A stretch of 64,000 nucleotides of DNA from Actinophytocola sp049647105 (GTDB lineage: Bacteria; Actinomycetota; Actinomycetes; Mycobacteriales; Pseudonocardiaceae): the NCBI RefSeq assembly GCF_049647105.1, contig NZ_JBARWZ010000254.1:16779-80778 (forward strand). Reading direction: 5' to 3'. Both the position numbers and the translations under genes were made by a program. This document shows positions 24,608 through 33,611 of the stretch, piece by piece; within the stretch, counting starts at the first letter, position 1; each line of letters opens with the position of its first letter. The notes beneath the pieces are model-generated. The model saw only the letters and a program-made list of their open reading frames with translations. It did not search any database and was not told the origin of the DNA.

Positions 24608-26071
24608 TTATTCGCCGATCACGGTCGGCGAGACCCTGCGGTCGTCGCCGAACACGTCGTCGTTCTCCAGCAGGTAGTCGGGCGAGTAGTGCTCCTCGTC
24701 CTCCTCGCCGTCGGCACGCCGGCCAGCGGCACCAGCCGGACCGTGCACACCGTTGCCGCCGCGACCCGCGGCACCGGCGGCGCCGGGCCCGTTGCGGACC
24801 ACACCACCCTCGCCTGCGACGCCACCACCGGCGACGCCACCCCGGCCGAGCTGCGACGGCGAACGCTCACCGTCCAGCGCGCCGGCACCAGCGCCGCCAC
24901 CGGGCATCCCGCCGCCTGGCAACGCGCCACCCTGACCGCCACCGAACGGACCGCCCTGGCCACCGAACGGGCCGCCCTGGCCACCGAACGGACCACTCTG
25001 ACCGGGCGCACCAGGCATACCTGGCATGCCCGGCAGGCCTGGCCGCAGCGGCATGGCACGCCGGGCGATGTCGCCCGCGTTGTCGACCGGGCCGGGCAGC
25101 GTGGGGCCGGTGTTGAAGTACGGCGGCTGGCCACCCTGGTAGGACGGGCCCGGGGTCGGCGACGGGTTGGTCGGGAACTGGTTGGGGAGCGGGTACTGGC
25201 CGTTGGGAGCGGTCGTCGGCGGGGCGAACACTTCCTGCGGGGTGGTCGCCGCGGGCGGGGCCTGCACGTTCGGGATGCCGGGAGTGCCACCCACGACGGT
25301 GCCGCCGGAACCACCCGAACCCGAACCAGAGCCACCAGAACCGCCGGGGTTGACCTGCGGAGTGCCGGGCGACTGCTGGTGCACGGCCGGGCTGCCTGAG
25401 CCGCTACCACCGGACTGGGTGCCGCTGCCCGGCCGGACCGACCTCGTCGTGCTGCCGATCAGCACCGCGCTCGCGGTGCCGGTGGCCTGCGGTGCCGGGG
25501 TCGACACCACGACGTCCGGCGGTGCGACGAACGTGCCGAGCGTCTCCCGGTTCCAGGTGCTGCTCGACTCGTAGGTCCGCATGGTCTCGATGGCGCGCTG
25601 CTCCGCCTCGCTCTGCGCGGCCTCCTGCGCCTCGTGGTCGGCGGCCTGCGCGGCCACGTGCACGGCTGGTCCGACGTTGCCGGTGGCCGCGGCGACGCCT
25701 GCCGCGGCAACGGCCCAGCCGGACGGGGCCTGGGTGGTCACCTCGACGGGCTCAGGCATGTTGGCCCGCGCGTCGACGATGTACTCGCCCTGGTTCTCCG
25801 TCGAGATCCGCATGACGTCGGAACCGGTCTCGGCGTCACCGGCCCACTCGGCGAGCGGGGTCAGCCCGGCCTGCGCGCTCGCGGACGCCTTGCCCTCCCA
25901 ACGCGAGCCGAGCTGGGACAGCCTCGTGTTGAGGTCCTGGTCGACCTGCGCCAGGTCCTCGGAGAGCGACGACCAGTACATGGTCTGCGGGTCCGACGCC
26001 CTGGAGCCGGGCCCGGTGTTGATCATCTTGTACAGCTCGGGGTGTTCGAAGCCCCGCCAGCGGTAACCCAT
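24608..26071 (-). CDS. PPE/WXG-type type VII secretion substrate with Gly/Pro-rich tail (copy 1)
   Basis: 487 residues. The helical first about 180 residues carry a WXG motif (GSRWEGKASASAQAG); a low-complexity Gly/Pro/Ser region follows, with tandem GGPFGGQ-type repeats around residues 370-400. The C-terminus ADGEEDEEHYSPDYLLENDD plus VFGDDRRVSPTVIGE matches the end of the second copy, which is otherwise divergent. No signal peptide. Export by an ESX system with the EspG protein as chaperone is inferred. The start ATG follows GGAGGGAATCCC-type sequence. Confidence 0.75.
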   Translation of the reverse strand: MGYRWRGFEHPELYKMINTGPGSRASDPQTMYWSSLSEDLAQVDQDLNTRLSQLGSRWEGKASASAQAGLTPLAEWAGDAETGSDVMRISTENQGEYIVDARANMPEPVEVTTQAPSGWAVAAAGVAAATGNVGPAVHVAAQAADHEAQEAAQSEAEQRAIETMRTYESSSTWNRETLGTFVAPPDVVVSTPAPQATGTASAVLIGSTTRSVRPGSGTQSGGSGSGSPAVHQQSPGTPQVNPGGSGGSGSGSGGSGGTVVGGTPGIPNVQAPPAATTPQEVFAPPTTAPNGQYPLPNQFPTNPSPTPGPSYQGGQPPYFNTGPTLPGPVDNAGDIARRAMPLRPGLPGMPGMPGAPGQSGPFGGQGGPFGGQGGPFGGGQGGALPGGGMPGGGAGAGALDGERSPSQLGRGGVAGGGVAGEGGVVRNGPGAAGAAGRGGNGVHGPAGAAGRRADGEEDEEHYSPDYLLENDDVFGDDRRVSPTVIGE

Positions 26072-26091
26072 GGGATTCCCTCACAAAAGGA

Positions 26092-26472
26092 TCAGGCCTG
26101 GTCGTACTTGCCCCAGCGGTCGGTGTTGTTGCCCTCGACGGCGAGGTAGTCGGCGTGCGCGCTCTGCAGTGACTCGATCGCGGCCCGCAGCTGCTTCTGG
26201 TAACCGGTGAGGCACGCGAACGCGGAGTCGGCGCCACCGGTGTTGGTGCGCTCGGCGAACTGCTTGGCGGTCTCGCCGCTGACCGGGTCCCTCGCCCACT
26301 CCTGGACCGGCAGGCTGGAGAGGTCGCGCACCTTGCGTGCCACGCGGTCGTACGCCTCGGTGAACGCCTTGAGCGCCTCCGGGATCGCGGAAGGCTCGAT
26401 GTGCAGGGTCTGCGTGCCGGTGAACGTCGGGCCGGACGTTGTGCTCCCACCACCGCCATCTGCCACGAACAC
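26092..26472 (-). CDS. Small EspC/WXG100-like partner of the PPE-like protein (copy 1)
   Basis: 126 residues. After a Gly/Ser-rich N-terminus (FVADGGGGSTTSGP) it is a helical hairpin; the equivalent in the second cluster is at 57601-57999. It lies 20 bp upstream of the PPE-like gene, the position of a PE-like partner. The final segment WGKYDQA may include part of the export signal, but no strict YxxxD/E is present. Function is inferred from position and size. Confidence 0.65.
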   Translation of the reverse strand: MFVADGGGGSTTSGPTFTGTQTLHIEPSAIPEALKAFTEAYDRVARKVRDLSSLPVQEWARDPVSGETAKQFAERTNTGGADSAFACLTGYQKQLRAAIESLQSAHADYLAVEGNNTDRWGKYDQA

Positions 26473-26586
26473 GGTTCGTCTCCCTCGGTCTGTGCGATTG
26501 CGACGACTCTAGCTCTGATGCACGACTCCGTGGAGTGGTTCCCACGAGGAATCAATCACTTATAAGAACTTTTCACGAGATCTTCC

Positions 26587-26611
26587 ATCGAGTGGTGGAC
26601 ACTCACTCGAT
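26587..26611 (-). terminator. Inverted repeat directly after the DUF3558 stop
   Basis: ATCGAGTG / CACTCGAT (8 bp, 9-nt loop) ends at the base next to the stop codon of the lipoprotein gene. The surrounding 26,520-26,600 is locally AT-rich and probably also holds the promoter of the small EspC-like gene. Confidence 0.4.
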
Positions 26612-27202
26612 TCAGAGTTCAGCCAGCGCCGCCGCGGCGATCCTCGGCACACGTTCGCAGAGTGTTCCTTGTGGAGTGACCGGCTCGGAACCTGGCGAAC
26701 TGAGGCCGTAGTTGACGTACAGCATCTGGCCGTCGGCGACGTCGACCGCGCCGAAACAGCTGTCGGGGGCGGCCGGTTTCAGCAGGTAGAGCGGGAAGCC
26801 GTCCACGACGGTCTCGCTGACCTCGGCGTTGGCGCCGTCGGCGTACTCGGCGGCGCCCTGGTCGACGACCGCGACGATGGTGAGCCCGAGGTTCGCCTCG
26901 ACGCCGTTGGCGAAGCAGTCCTGCGACCCGGGGAAGCTCGTCGAGGTGCCACCGGTCGGCGGGCGGTCCTGGTCGAGCCCGAAGGTGGCGAGCGGCAGCG
27001 ACCCGACCAGTCCGCAGATGTCCAGCCCGGCCATCTCGAGATCCCTCGGACGCTCCTGGGTCTCCGCGATGGTCGTGGTCGTGGTGATGGTCGTGGTGGT
27101 CGTCGGCGGCTCCGTGGGCTGTTCCCCCGGCGTCGGCGAGCCGGCTTCAGGGGTCGTGCAGCCGGCGAGCAGCAGTCCCGTCACGAGCAGCAACCTGCGC
27201 AT
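26612..27202 (-). CDS. DUF3558 lipoprotein (copy 1)
   Basis: 196 residues with a lipobox (LLLAGCTTPEAGS) at residues 11-15 and a Thr-rich linker (TTTTTITTTTTIAE). The DUF3558 domain follows: LDICGLVGSLPLATFG, and cysteines in SQDCFANG, DSCFGAV and TLCERVPR. DUF3558 lipoproteins are typical of mycobacteria and Pseudonocardiales and often travel with EspG/PPE-like genes, as here and again at 56979. Role unknown. Confidence 0.82.
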   Translation of the reverse strand: MRRLLLVTGLLLAGCTTPEAGSPTPGEQPTEPPTTTTTITTTTTIAETQERPRDLEMAGLDICGLVGSLPLATFGLDQDRPPTGGTSTSFPGSQDCFANGVEANLGLTIVAVVDQGAAEYADGANAEVSETVVDGFPLYLLKPAAPDSCFGAVDVADGQMLYVNYGLSSPGSEPVTPQGTLCERVPRIAAAALAEL

Positions 27203-27220
27203 GACCGCAACGTACCGACC

Positions 27221-27232
27221 TACGATGGGTTG
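27221..27232 (+). promoter_or_regulatory. Leaderless promoter
   Basis: TACGAT (27221-27226) ends 6 nt before the ATG of the type VII-associated gene, with no RBS. Confidence 0.5.
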
Positions 27233-27781
27233 ATGCCGGAGACCCCGTCACCCGAGATCACCCCTCGGATGCGTGCCAGCGCGATGGCCAATCCCAACAC
27301 CTGGCTGTACGTCATCGACCCGGCCTTCGATGCCGGTGCCGATGTGCCGCCGTGGGGCGTGGTCGGCGCGTACCGCGTGGACGGCGGCGGTGGGATCGAC
27401 CCGGAGTTCCGGCGCAACACGGAGTACCGCCCGTCGCCGACCGCCCTGCGGATGCCTGCCCCGGCAAGCGACCTGGAACGGCTGCTGCAGTGGATCACGA
27501 CCGGTCACCGGGAGGAGTCGGAACTGCCGGGCGCGGTGCTCGGGTCCCGGCTGCTGGTGTACGCGTCCGGCCCGGACGACCACGCGGTGACCGCGTTCCC
27601 CGACCGGACCGGCCGGATCATGGTGCCCGCCTGCACGTCGGCCGCCAACGTCCCGGCCGCGTGGCCAGGCTGGCGCGAGGTCCAGGGCCGCGACCTGGCC
27701 CCCCGGCTCGGCGACCACCCACTGGTGATCAACCCGATCGGCCCGATCACCGCACTGCTTCCCGCGGCAGCACTCGCGTAG
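27233..27781 (+). CDS. Type VII secretion system-associated protein
   Basis: 182 residues, no signal peptide. The N-terminal block MANPNTWLYVIDPAFDAG followed by WGVVGAYRVDGGG and NTEYRPSPTALRM is characteristic of a small actinobacterial family named only for its linkage to ESX loci; it resembles SseB-type domains. It is divergent from the DUF3558 gene and convergent with the GGDEF-EAL gene across repeat A. No biochemical function is known. Confidence 0.65.
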   Translation: MPETPSPEITPRMRASAMANPNTWLYVIDPAFDAGADVPPWGVVGAYRVDGGGGIDPEFRRNTEYRPSPTALRMPAPASDLERLLQWITTGHREESELPGAVLGSRLLVYASGPDDHAVTAFPDRTGRIMVPACTSAANVPAAWPGWREVQGRDLAPRLGDHPLVINPIGPITALLPAAALA

Positions 27782-27805
27782 CCCGCGCGTTCACGACGCC
27801 GGTTC

Positions 27806-27964
27806 GGCCTCCGGCCCCCGGGCACCACGCTACGGCAGGGCACCGACAACGACGGCCGCACGAGCGCGGGTTGTCCACAGGTGGCGTGGTTGTCCACATG
27901 CGACCGCGCTCGGCCCGGTTCTGTCGGTGCCTTCCAGTAGCGTGGTTCGAGGGGGCCGGAGGCC
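27806..27964. repeat. Dispersed repeat family A, copy 2 (with DnaA-box pair)
   Basis: 159 bp with 14-bp terminal inverted repeats (GGCCTCCGGCCCCC). Inner inverted segments CCACGCTA/TAGCGTGG and GGCACCGACA/TGTCGGTGCC follow. The centre has two TTGTCCACA boxes (27871-27879 and 27890-27898), direct, 10-bp spacer. The right end is 6 bp from the stop of the minus-strand GGDEF-EAL gene. The location between convergent genes would suit a terminator. Confidence 0.85.
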
Positions 27965-27970
27965 ACGGCC

Positions 27971-30046
27971 TCACGTCAGCCAGGTTTCGACGTCCTCCGG
28001 TGGGCCCGGTTTCGCGTACAGCCAGCCCTGCGCCGAGTCCGCGCCGATGTGCTGCAGCAGCTGTGCCTGCTCGCAGGTCTCCACACCCTCCGCGATCACG
28101 GTCAGGTTCAGCGTGTGCGCGAGCGACACCAGCGCCGTCACGATCCGTGCGTCGACCGACTCCGCCGCCCCGGCCCGCAGCCCTTCCACAAAGGACCCGG
28201 CGATCTTGAGCGCGTGCACCGGCAGGTGCCGCAGGTACGCCAGGTTCGAGTACCCGGTGCCGAAGTCGTCGATCGCGATGCGCACGCCCATGTCGACCAG
28301 CCGCCGCAGCGCGGACAGCGGCTCGCCGGTCGTGCCCATGATCGCGCTCTCGGTCAGCTCCAGCTGCAGCCACGACGGCGGGATCCCCACCCGCTCGATG
28401 ATCGCCGAGACGGCCGTGACCAGGTCCGGCTCGGCCACCTGCCTGGCCGCCAGGTTCACGCTCACGAACGGCGTCCGGTCGGCGTCACGCCACTTCATCG
28501 CCTGCTTGCACGCGGTCTCCAGCACCCACAGACCGAGCGGCACGATCAGGCCGGTCTCCTCCGCGAGCCCGATGAACTGGTCCGGCCCGAGCCTGCCGGA
28601 CGTCGGGTGTGCCCACCGGACCAGCGCTTCGACCCCGAGCAGTGTCCCGTCTACCAGCGAGACGATCGGCTGGTAGTCGACGTAGAACTCCTCGCGTTCC
28701 AGCGCCGCGGGCATCGCGTTGGACAGCGTGATCCGCGCGATCTCGCGCGCGTTGCGCTCCGGATCGTAGGCCGCCCACCGGTTCTTGCCGTCGACCTTCG
28801 CCCAGTGCAGCGTCACGTCCGCGTCCCGCATGGTCTCCGAGGGCGACGCGTCGAACACCGACCGCTCGACGAGGCCGATGCTCGCCGACACCGTCAGGCG
28901 GTGCCCGCCAACCTGTACGGGTGCGGCGATCGCCGCGAGGATCCGCTCTGCCACGTCTTCCAGCTCGTCCATGCCTTGGGCGTGCTCGATCAGCACGACG
29001 AACTCGTCGCCGCCCATTCGCGCCACCAGCCTCCCCGGCGCCGACACCAGCGAGTCGAGCCGTCTGCCGACCTCGACGAGCAGCAGGTCGCCGACCACGT
29101 GGCCGAGGGTGTCGTTGACGGCCTTGAACCCGTCGAGATCGAGGTAGCAGAGCCCCACCCGTTGCCCGAGCGACCCGCCGAACGCCGCGTGCAGCCGCTC
29201 GGTGAACAGGGCCCGGTTGCCGAGCCCGGTGAGGTGGTCGTGGTTGGCTTGGTGCCGCAGCTTCTCGGACAGCTGGTGCCGCTCGGTGTTGTCCTCGACC
29301 ATCCCGACGAGGTACTGCGGCATGCCATCGTCGTCCCGCACGAGCGACACGGTCACGTTCGTCCACAGGGGCGTGCCGTCGCGTTTGCGGAAGCGGCGTT
29401 CGATCCGGTAGTGGTCGCACTCGCCCACCACCATCTCGTTGAAGTACCTGCGCAGCTCGGGCGGGTCGTCCGGGTGCAGGAAGTCGACGAGGTTCAGGTC
29501 GAGCAGCTGCTCGGGCCGGTAGCCGAGCATGTTCGCCATCGCGTTGTTGACCTCGAGCAGCCTGCCGTGGGTGTCGGTGATGCCGATGCCGATGGCGGCG
29601 GAGGTGAACATGGCGCGGAACCGGGCCTCGCTGGCCCGCCGCGCGCTCTCCGCACCGTCCCTGGCCTCGAGCGCGGAGCGGCGCAGCGACTCCTGCTCGC
29701 TGAAGATCCGCGACTGGACGGCCCGCACGAACCCGGCGGTCACGGCGGCCTGGACCTGCGACATCCGGCCTGGGTCGTCGCACGAGAGCCGCGTGCCGAT
29801 CAGCTCGATCGTGCCCGCGAGCGACTCCGCGGCGAAGAACCGCAGCCCGACGAGTGCCTCACCGACCTGTTCGGCGGGTGCCGGGTCGAACCGCTCCTCG
29901 GCCAGTGCCGAGGTGAGCACGTCGGCGAGCTCGCCGAGCCGTGCGCGGAGGTCGACGCGCCCGGTCGAGACATACCCGGTCGCCGCGAGCACGTCGACCC
30001 ACGCGGTGCCGAATGCGTCACGCCGTGAGCCTTTCGGGCCTGCCAC
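27971..30046 (-). CDS. PAS-GGDEF-EAL cyclic-di-GMP turnover protein
   Basis: 691 residues, cytosolic, from GTG. A helical N-terminal region of about 125 residues is followed by a PAS domain (FRAMFTSAAIGIGITDTHGR), GGDEF (intact RMGGDEFVVLIEH near 345; no RxxD I-site) and EAL (GVEALVRWAHP near 471; DDFGTGYS, EGVET and AQGW intact). The usual KID motif reads KIAGSF, so the aspartate is alanine, which may weaken phosphodiesterase activity. The architecture resembles Streptomyces CdgA/RmdA. It could feed or drain the c-di-GMP sensed by the RsiG homologue in this window. Confidence 0.88.
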   Translation of the reverse strand: MAGPKGSRRDAFGTAWVDVLAATGYVSTGRVDLRARLGELADVLTSALAEERFDPAPAEQVGEALVGLRFFAAESLAGTIELIGTRLSCDDPGRMSQVQAAVTAGFVRAVQSRIFSEQESLRRSALEARDGAESARRASEARFRAMFTSAAIGIGITDTHGRLLEVNNAMANMLGYRPEQLLDLNLVDFLHPDDPPELRRYFNEMVVGECDHYRIERRFRKRDGTPLWTNVTVSLVRDDDGMPQYLVGMVEDNTERHQLSEKLRHQANHDHLTGLGNRALFTERLHAAFGGSLGQRVGLCYLDLDGFKAVNDTLGHVVGDLLLVEVGRRLDSLVSAPGRLVARMGGDEFVVLIEHAQGMDELEDVAERILAAIAAPVQVGGHRLTVSASIGLVERSVFDASPSETMRDADVTLHWAKVDGKNRWAAYDPERNAREIARITLSNAMPAALEREEFYVDYQPIVSLVDGTLLGVEALVRWAHPTSGRLGPDQFIGLAEETGLIVPLGLWVLETACKQAMKWRDADRTPFVSVNLAARQVAEPDLVTAVSAIIERVGIPPSWLQLELTESAIMGTTGEPLSALRRLVDMGVRIAIDDFGTGYSNLAYLRHLPVHALKIAGSFVEGLRAGAAESVDARIVTALVSLAHTLNLTVIAEGVETCEQAQLLQHIGADSAQGWLYAKPGPPEDVETWLT

Positions 30047-30355
30047 CGTTCACACCTTCCGGCAGAGTTCACTCACGCACCCGCCTGCGTGGCAGGGGTC
30101 AGGATACGACCGGGCACACACTCCGTCCATGCTCACGTGTGAGCCGTTCGCACTGGTCACAGCGGTGGAACCGGAATCCGGCCCGGTCGCGGATCGTGAT
30201 TTTCCGTGCTCACTCATGCACCAAACGTTACCTAACAGACCGTTACTAATTCACCAGACGACGTGACAAAACGGTACTGAGCGCCCACAATCTGTGTCTT
30301 GGCAGCTCCTGCCCGGGTGCTGCCATTCGCGAGGGCGATTGAGAAAGGGCTTCCC
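30047..30355. promoter_or_regulatory. Divergent promoter region between the GGDEF-EAL and GH25 genes
   Basis: This 309-bp gap holds no gene I can support. An AT-richer stretch near 30220-30260 has two CGTTAC copies 15 bp apart (AACGTTAC, then ACCGTTACTAAT), possible regulator half-sites. No riboswitch fold is evident. Confidence 0.3.
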
Positions 30356-31219
30356 ATGAACATCGTGTGGCGTGGGAGACGTCGGGGCTTGCTGAGCGCC
30401 GCCGTTGCGGTCACCACCACAGTGCTACTCGCGGGGCTGGCCAGTCCCGCGCAAGCCGACCCGGTTGCCACCCCTGCAGGCGACCAGGCGGCTGTCGACG
30501 AGATGATCCGGACCCAGGACCACGAGATGGGGTCCCAGATCCGCAAGCACGAAGGCATCGCGCAGATGCCACGCGGCGTGCCGGCCGACGTCGGGGCCCA
30601 GGCCTCGGTGGCGGGCATCGACGTGAGCGGCCACCAGGGCAACGTGGACTGGCCCGCCCAGTGGAACGCGGGCAGGCGGTTCGTGTGGGTCAAGGCGACC
30701 GAAGGCACCGGCTACAAGAACCCGTACTTCAACCAGCAGTACGGCGGTTCCTACAACCAGGGCTTCATCCGCGGCTCGTACCACTTCGCGCTCCCGGACC
30801 GGTCCTCCGGCTCCGCACAGGCGACGTACTTCTCCAACAACGGCGGCGGCTGGTCCGGCGACGGCAAGACGCTGCCCGGCGCACTGGACATGGAGTACAA
30901 CCCTTACGGCGCAACCTGTTACGGGTTGTCCAAAGCGGCCATGACCAACTGGATCCGCGACTTCAGCGACACCTACAAGGCGCGGTGGAACAAGTACCCG
31001 GCGATCTACACGTCCACCAGCTGGTGGAACCAGTGTGTCGGCGCGAGCTTCGGCTCGACCAACCCGCTGTGGGTCGCGCGGTACGCGTCGTCGGTCGGCA
31101 CGCTGCCGGTCGGCTGGAGTGTCTACACGGTGTGGCAGTACAGCTCCTCGCCGATCGACCAGAACTCCTTCAACGGTGACTACAGCCGCCTGCAGGTGTT
31201 CGCGACGAACCACGACTGA
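30356..31219 (+). CDS. Secreted GH25 muramidase (Chalaropsis-type lysozyme)
   Basis: 287 residues from ATG with GAAAGGG upstream. Signal peptide with twin-like basic start (WRGRRRGLLSAAVAVTTTV) and cleavage near SPAQA-DP. After a short helical spacer the GH25 domain begins at VAGIDVSGHQGNVDW; the catalytic pair is D178 and E180 in GALDMEYNP, with YTSTSWWNQC and VWQYSSS as further conserved strands. It cleaves the MurNAc-GlcNAc bond of peptidoglycan. No cell-wall-binding domain is present. A hairpin terminator follows the stop. Confidence 0.9.
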   Translation: MNIVWRGRRRGLLSAAVAVTTTVLLAGLASPAQADPVATPAGDQAAVDEMIRTQDHEMGSQIRKHEGIAQMPRGVPADVGAQASVAGIDVSGHQGNVDWPAQWNAGRRFVWVKATEGTGYKNPYFNQQYGGSYNQGFIRGSYHFALPDRSSGSAQATYFSNNGGGWSGDGKTLPGALDMEYNPYGATCYGLSKAAMTNWIRDFSDTYKARWNKYPAIYTSTSWWNQCVGASFGSTNPLWVARYASSVGTLPVGWSVYTVWQYSSSPIDQNSFNGDYSRLQVFATNHD

Positions 31220-31237
31220 TCCGTCTGTTCCGTCTCA

Positions 31238-31279
31238 GAAGGGGACCTTCCTCCACCACGTGGAGCGAGGGTCCCCTTC
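31238..31279 (+). terminator. Hairpin terminator after the GH25 gene
   Basis: Perfect 10-bp arms GAAGGGGACC/GGTCCCCTTC with an inner CTCCAC/GTGGAG stem, 18 nt after the stop. Confidence 0.75.
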
Positions 31280-31373
31280 GTACATTTAAGCTCCGCGTGA
31301 ATCGCGTGAGTTGAGGGAACGAGTACCCCCGTGACCACGTCGGACCCGTGAAGACCGTGATCCGGGAGGGACA

Positions 31374-32432
31374 ATGACTTACCCACCGCAAGGACCTTAC
31401 GGCCAGCAGCCGGATCCCTACGGACAGCAGGGACCGCAGCAGCCGCAGTACGGCGGCGGGTACCCGCAGCAGCAGCCGAGTGGACAGTACGGCGGCTACG
31501 ACCCGAACGCGCAGCAGCAGCCGAGCGGGCAGTACGGCGGCTACGACCCGAACGCGCAGTACGGCGGCGGCTACCAGCAGTACGGAGGCCTCGGCGGACC
31601 GCCGGGACCGCAGAAGAGCAAGACCGGCCCCATCATCGCGATCGTGGCGATCGTCGTGCTCCTGCTCGGTGGTCTCGGCATCACCGGCTTCGTCGCACCC
31701 GGCTTCTTCCTGTCCGACGACAAGGGTGGCAACAACGCGGGCTCCGGCGAGACGACGTCGGAGAAGAAGGACACCGGCGCCGAGGAGTTCATGGACAAGC
31801 TCGTCACGGCCGCCGACGAGCAGAACAAGTCGGAACTGCGATCGCTCGCGTGTTCCGATGCGACGGACACAGTGGACTCCGCGATCGACGCCATCGACAG
31901 CACCGACAACGCGAAGCTCGGCGACGTCAAGAACGAGTCCGACGACGAGATCGAGTTCATCGTCACGATCACCTACGAGGGCAAGCAGGAAGACGACACC
32001 GTCACCATCAAGAAGGACGGCGGCGACTGGTGCTGGCACGACATCAAGGCGGGCACCGCGACCGGCGATGACGACAGCGCCAGCGCCGAGACTCCCACCG
32101 CGGAGGATTCCGAGACGGCCGAGCCGACAGACGCCCCGACCGGCGACACCGATGGCGAGAAGTTCGTGCAGACCTTCCTGGACAAGATGAACGGCGGCGA
32201 CGGCGCGGGCGCGGCGGCCATGTCATGCTCGGACAGCACCAGCCAGTCGGACATCACCGAGGCCGCGACGCAGGGCTCAGCACTGGAGATGGACCCGAGT
32301 GGCACGACCGCGGACGACGCCTACGTTGGCGCCGACCTCAAGGGCACGCTCGCGGGCGCCCCGGCGACGGGCCGCACGAGCGCGTTCCTTGAGAAAGGCA
32401 AGTGGTGCATCTACACCTTCTTCGCCTCCTGA
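31374..32432 (+). CDS. Membrane protein with Gln/Gly/Tyr-rich N-terminus and two DUF4878-like domains
   Basis: 352 residues. The cytosolic first 80 residues are Pro/Gln/Gly/Tyr-rich with a 16-residue tandem repeat (QQQPSGQYGGYDPNAQ twice). One transmembrane helix (85-107) follows. The outside part has two similar modules, AEEFMDKLVTAADEQNKSEL...CSDA and GEKFVQTFLDKMNGGDGAGA...CSDS, each with a later GxWC motif (GDWCWH, GKWCIY), separated by an acidic linker. They resemble DUF4878-type lipoprotein/anti-sigma sensor domains. Function unknown. Confidence 0.7.
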   Translation: MTYPPQGPYGQQPDPYGQQGPQQPQYGGGYPQQQPSGQYGGYDPNAQQQPSGQYGGYDPNAQYGGGYQQYGGLGGPPGPQKSKTGPIIAIVAIVVLLLGGLGITGFVAPGFFLSDDKGGNNAGSGETTSEKKDTGAEEFMDKLVTAADEQNKSELRSLACSDATDTVDSAIDAIDSTDNAKLGDVKNESDDEIEFIVTITYEGKQEDDTVTIKKDGGDWCWHDIKAGTATGDDDSASAETPTAEDSETAEPTDAPTGDTDGEKFVQTFLDKMNGGDGAGAAAMSCSDSTSQSDITEAATQGSALEMDPSGTTADDAYVGADLKGTLAGAPATGRTSAFLEKGKWCIYTFFAS

Positions 32433-32452
32433 TCCTCCGCGCCTAGGAACGG

Positions 32453-33514
32453 ATGCCGCCGGTGACCGTCACACTCCTCATAGTCGGGTCTGTGGCGATC
32501 ATCGGCGGCATCGTCGTGTTCGCGAAGTCGTCGCGGCTGGTCGCGACGATGCTGCTGGCGTTCGGCGCGCTCGCTCTGGTCACCGGCTGGCTGCTGCCCA
32601 CCGCGTCGCGAGCGGACGCGGTGAAGACGGGCGGCCTCGCAGCGGGCGCTGTGGTCGCGCTGTACGCGTTGTGGCTCAACGACCGCAGACGCCGCGTCGA
32701 CGAGCAACGCCAGCAACTCGAAACGGCCCGGCAGACACTGGAGCACGCCCGCGCGGCCCACGAACGCGAACGCGCGGCGGACGATCGTTTCCTCAAAGCG
32801 GTGGAACTGCTGGGCCACGACGCGGACCAGGTTCGCGTCGGCGCCCTGCACGCGCTCGCGGGGGTGGCCCGCGCCCGCCCGGCCTACACGCAGGACGTCC
32901 TCGACGTGATCTGCTCGTACCTGCGCCGCCCGTTCGAACACAACGAGTACTCCGACGCCCGCGGCGACAAGCTCGAACGTGACCTGGATCCGGCCGAGGC
33001 GGACCGGTGGCGCGTGGTTCGCCTTACGGCACAACGCTTGCTGGCCGACCTGCTGCCGAAGGTGGACACCCCCGACGCCCCCGCGTACGACCTCGACCTG
33101 ACCGGCGCCACGCTCGAGTACTGCGACCTGTCGTACCGGATCATCGGCAGGCTCAGCGCGCGGGCCATGAAGCTGTATCAGTCGAACTCGTTCCACCACT
33201 GCGAAATCCGCGGCCCGGCATGGTTCACCGCGACCCAGAGCTGGGGCAACCTGTGGGTCCACCACGTGGAGTTCCACGACCTCGCGTGGTTCAAGCAGGT
33301 CAGCACGCACGCCAATGTGAGCTTCGAGCAGACGGTGTTCCACCGGGCCACGCGGTTCGACAACGCCAAGTTCCTCGGCGAGACGTCGTTCGAGAACACG
33401 GTCTTCGACCAGGAGATGGACTTCTCCCACACGGAGTTCAGCGGCCCGCTGACCCCGCCCCCTGGCTGGCAGCAGGACCCGGCAGGTCGCCTGGTCCCCA
33501 CCGCAAGGCCGTGA
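32453..33514 (+). CDS. Membrane-anchored pentapeptide-repeat protein
   Basis: 353 residues. Hydrophobic segments near 5-24, 30-50 and 59-74 are followed by a charged coiled coil (DRRRRVDEQRQQLETARQTL), a conserved block RFLKAVELLGHDADQVRVGA typical of actinobacterial pentapeptide-repeat membrane proteins, and a C-terminal quadrilateral beta-helix with FxxAxF-type repeats (TRFDNAKFLGETSFENTVF). It lies 20 bp after the DUF4878-like gene, probably one operon. Its binding partner is unknown; a gyrase-protection role is only one of several family possibilities. Confidence 0.75.
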   Translation: MPPVTVTLLIVGSVAIIGGIVVFAKSSRLVATMLLAFGALALVTGWLLPTASRADAVKTGGLAAGAVVALYALWLNDRRRRVDEQRQQLETARQTLEHARAAHERERAADDRFLKAVELLGHDADQVRVGALHALAGVARARPAYTQDVLDVICSYLRRPFEHNEYSDARGDKLERDLDPAEADRWRVVRLTAQRLLADLLPKVDTPDAPAYDLDLTGATLEYCDLSYRIIGRLSARAMKLYQSNSFHHCEIRGPAWFTATQSWGNLWVHHVEFHDLAWFKQVSTHANVSFEQTVFHRATRFDNAKFLGETSFENTVFDQEMDFSHTEFSGPLTPPPGWQQDPAGRLVPTARP

Positions 33515-33611
33515 CCTGCCCGTTCGGGCGGCAACATTGACAGTGCGTCACGCATGTGGGTGACTCAGCGATCACCTGATCGAGGTTTCGCAGTGTTGCG
33601 GGAGGTCGGCA

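Noticed and set aside
28049..30028. A 659-codon plus-strand frame
   Set aside because: Antisense to the PAS-GGDEF-EAL gene, whose motifs are unmistakable; composition of the plus frame is that of a complementary shadow.
30047..30355. A c-di-AMP (ydaO) riboswitch before the cell-wall hydrolase gene
   Set aside because: Such riboswitches precede many actinobacterial wall hydrolases, but I could not find the conserved core in this spacer.
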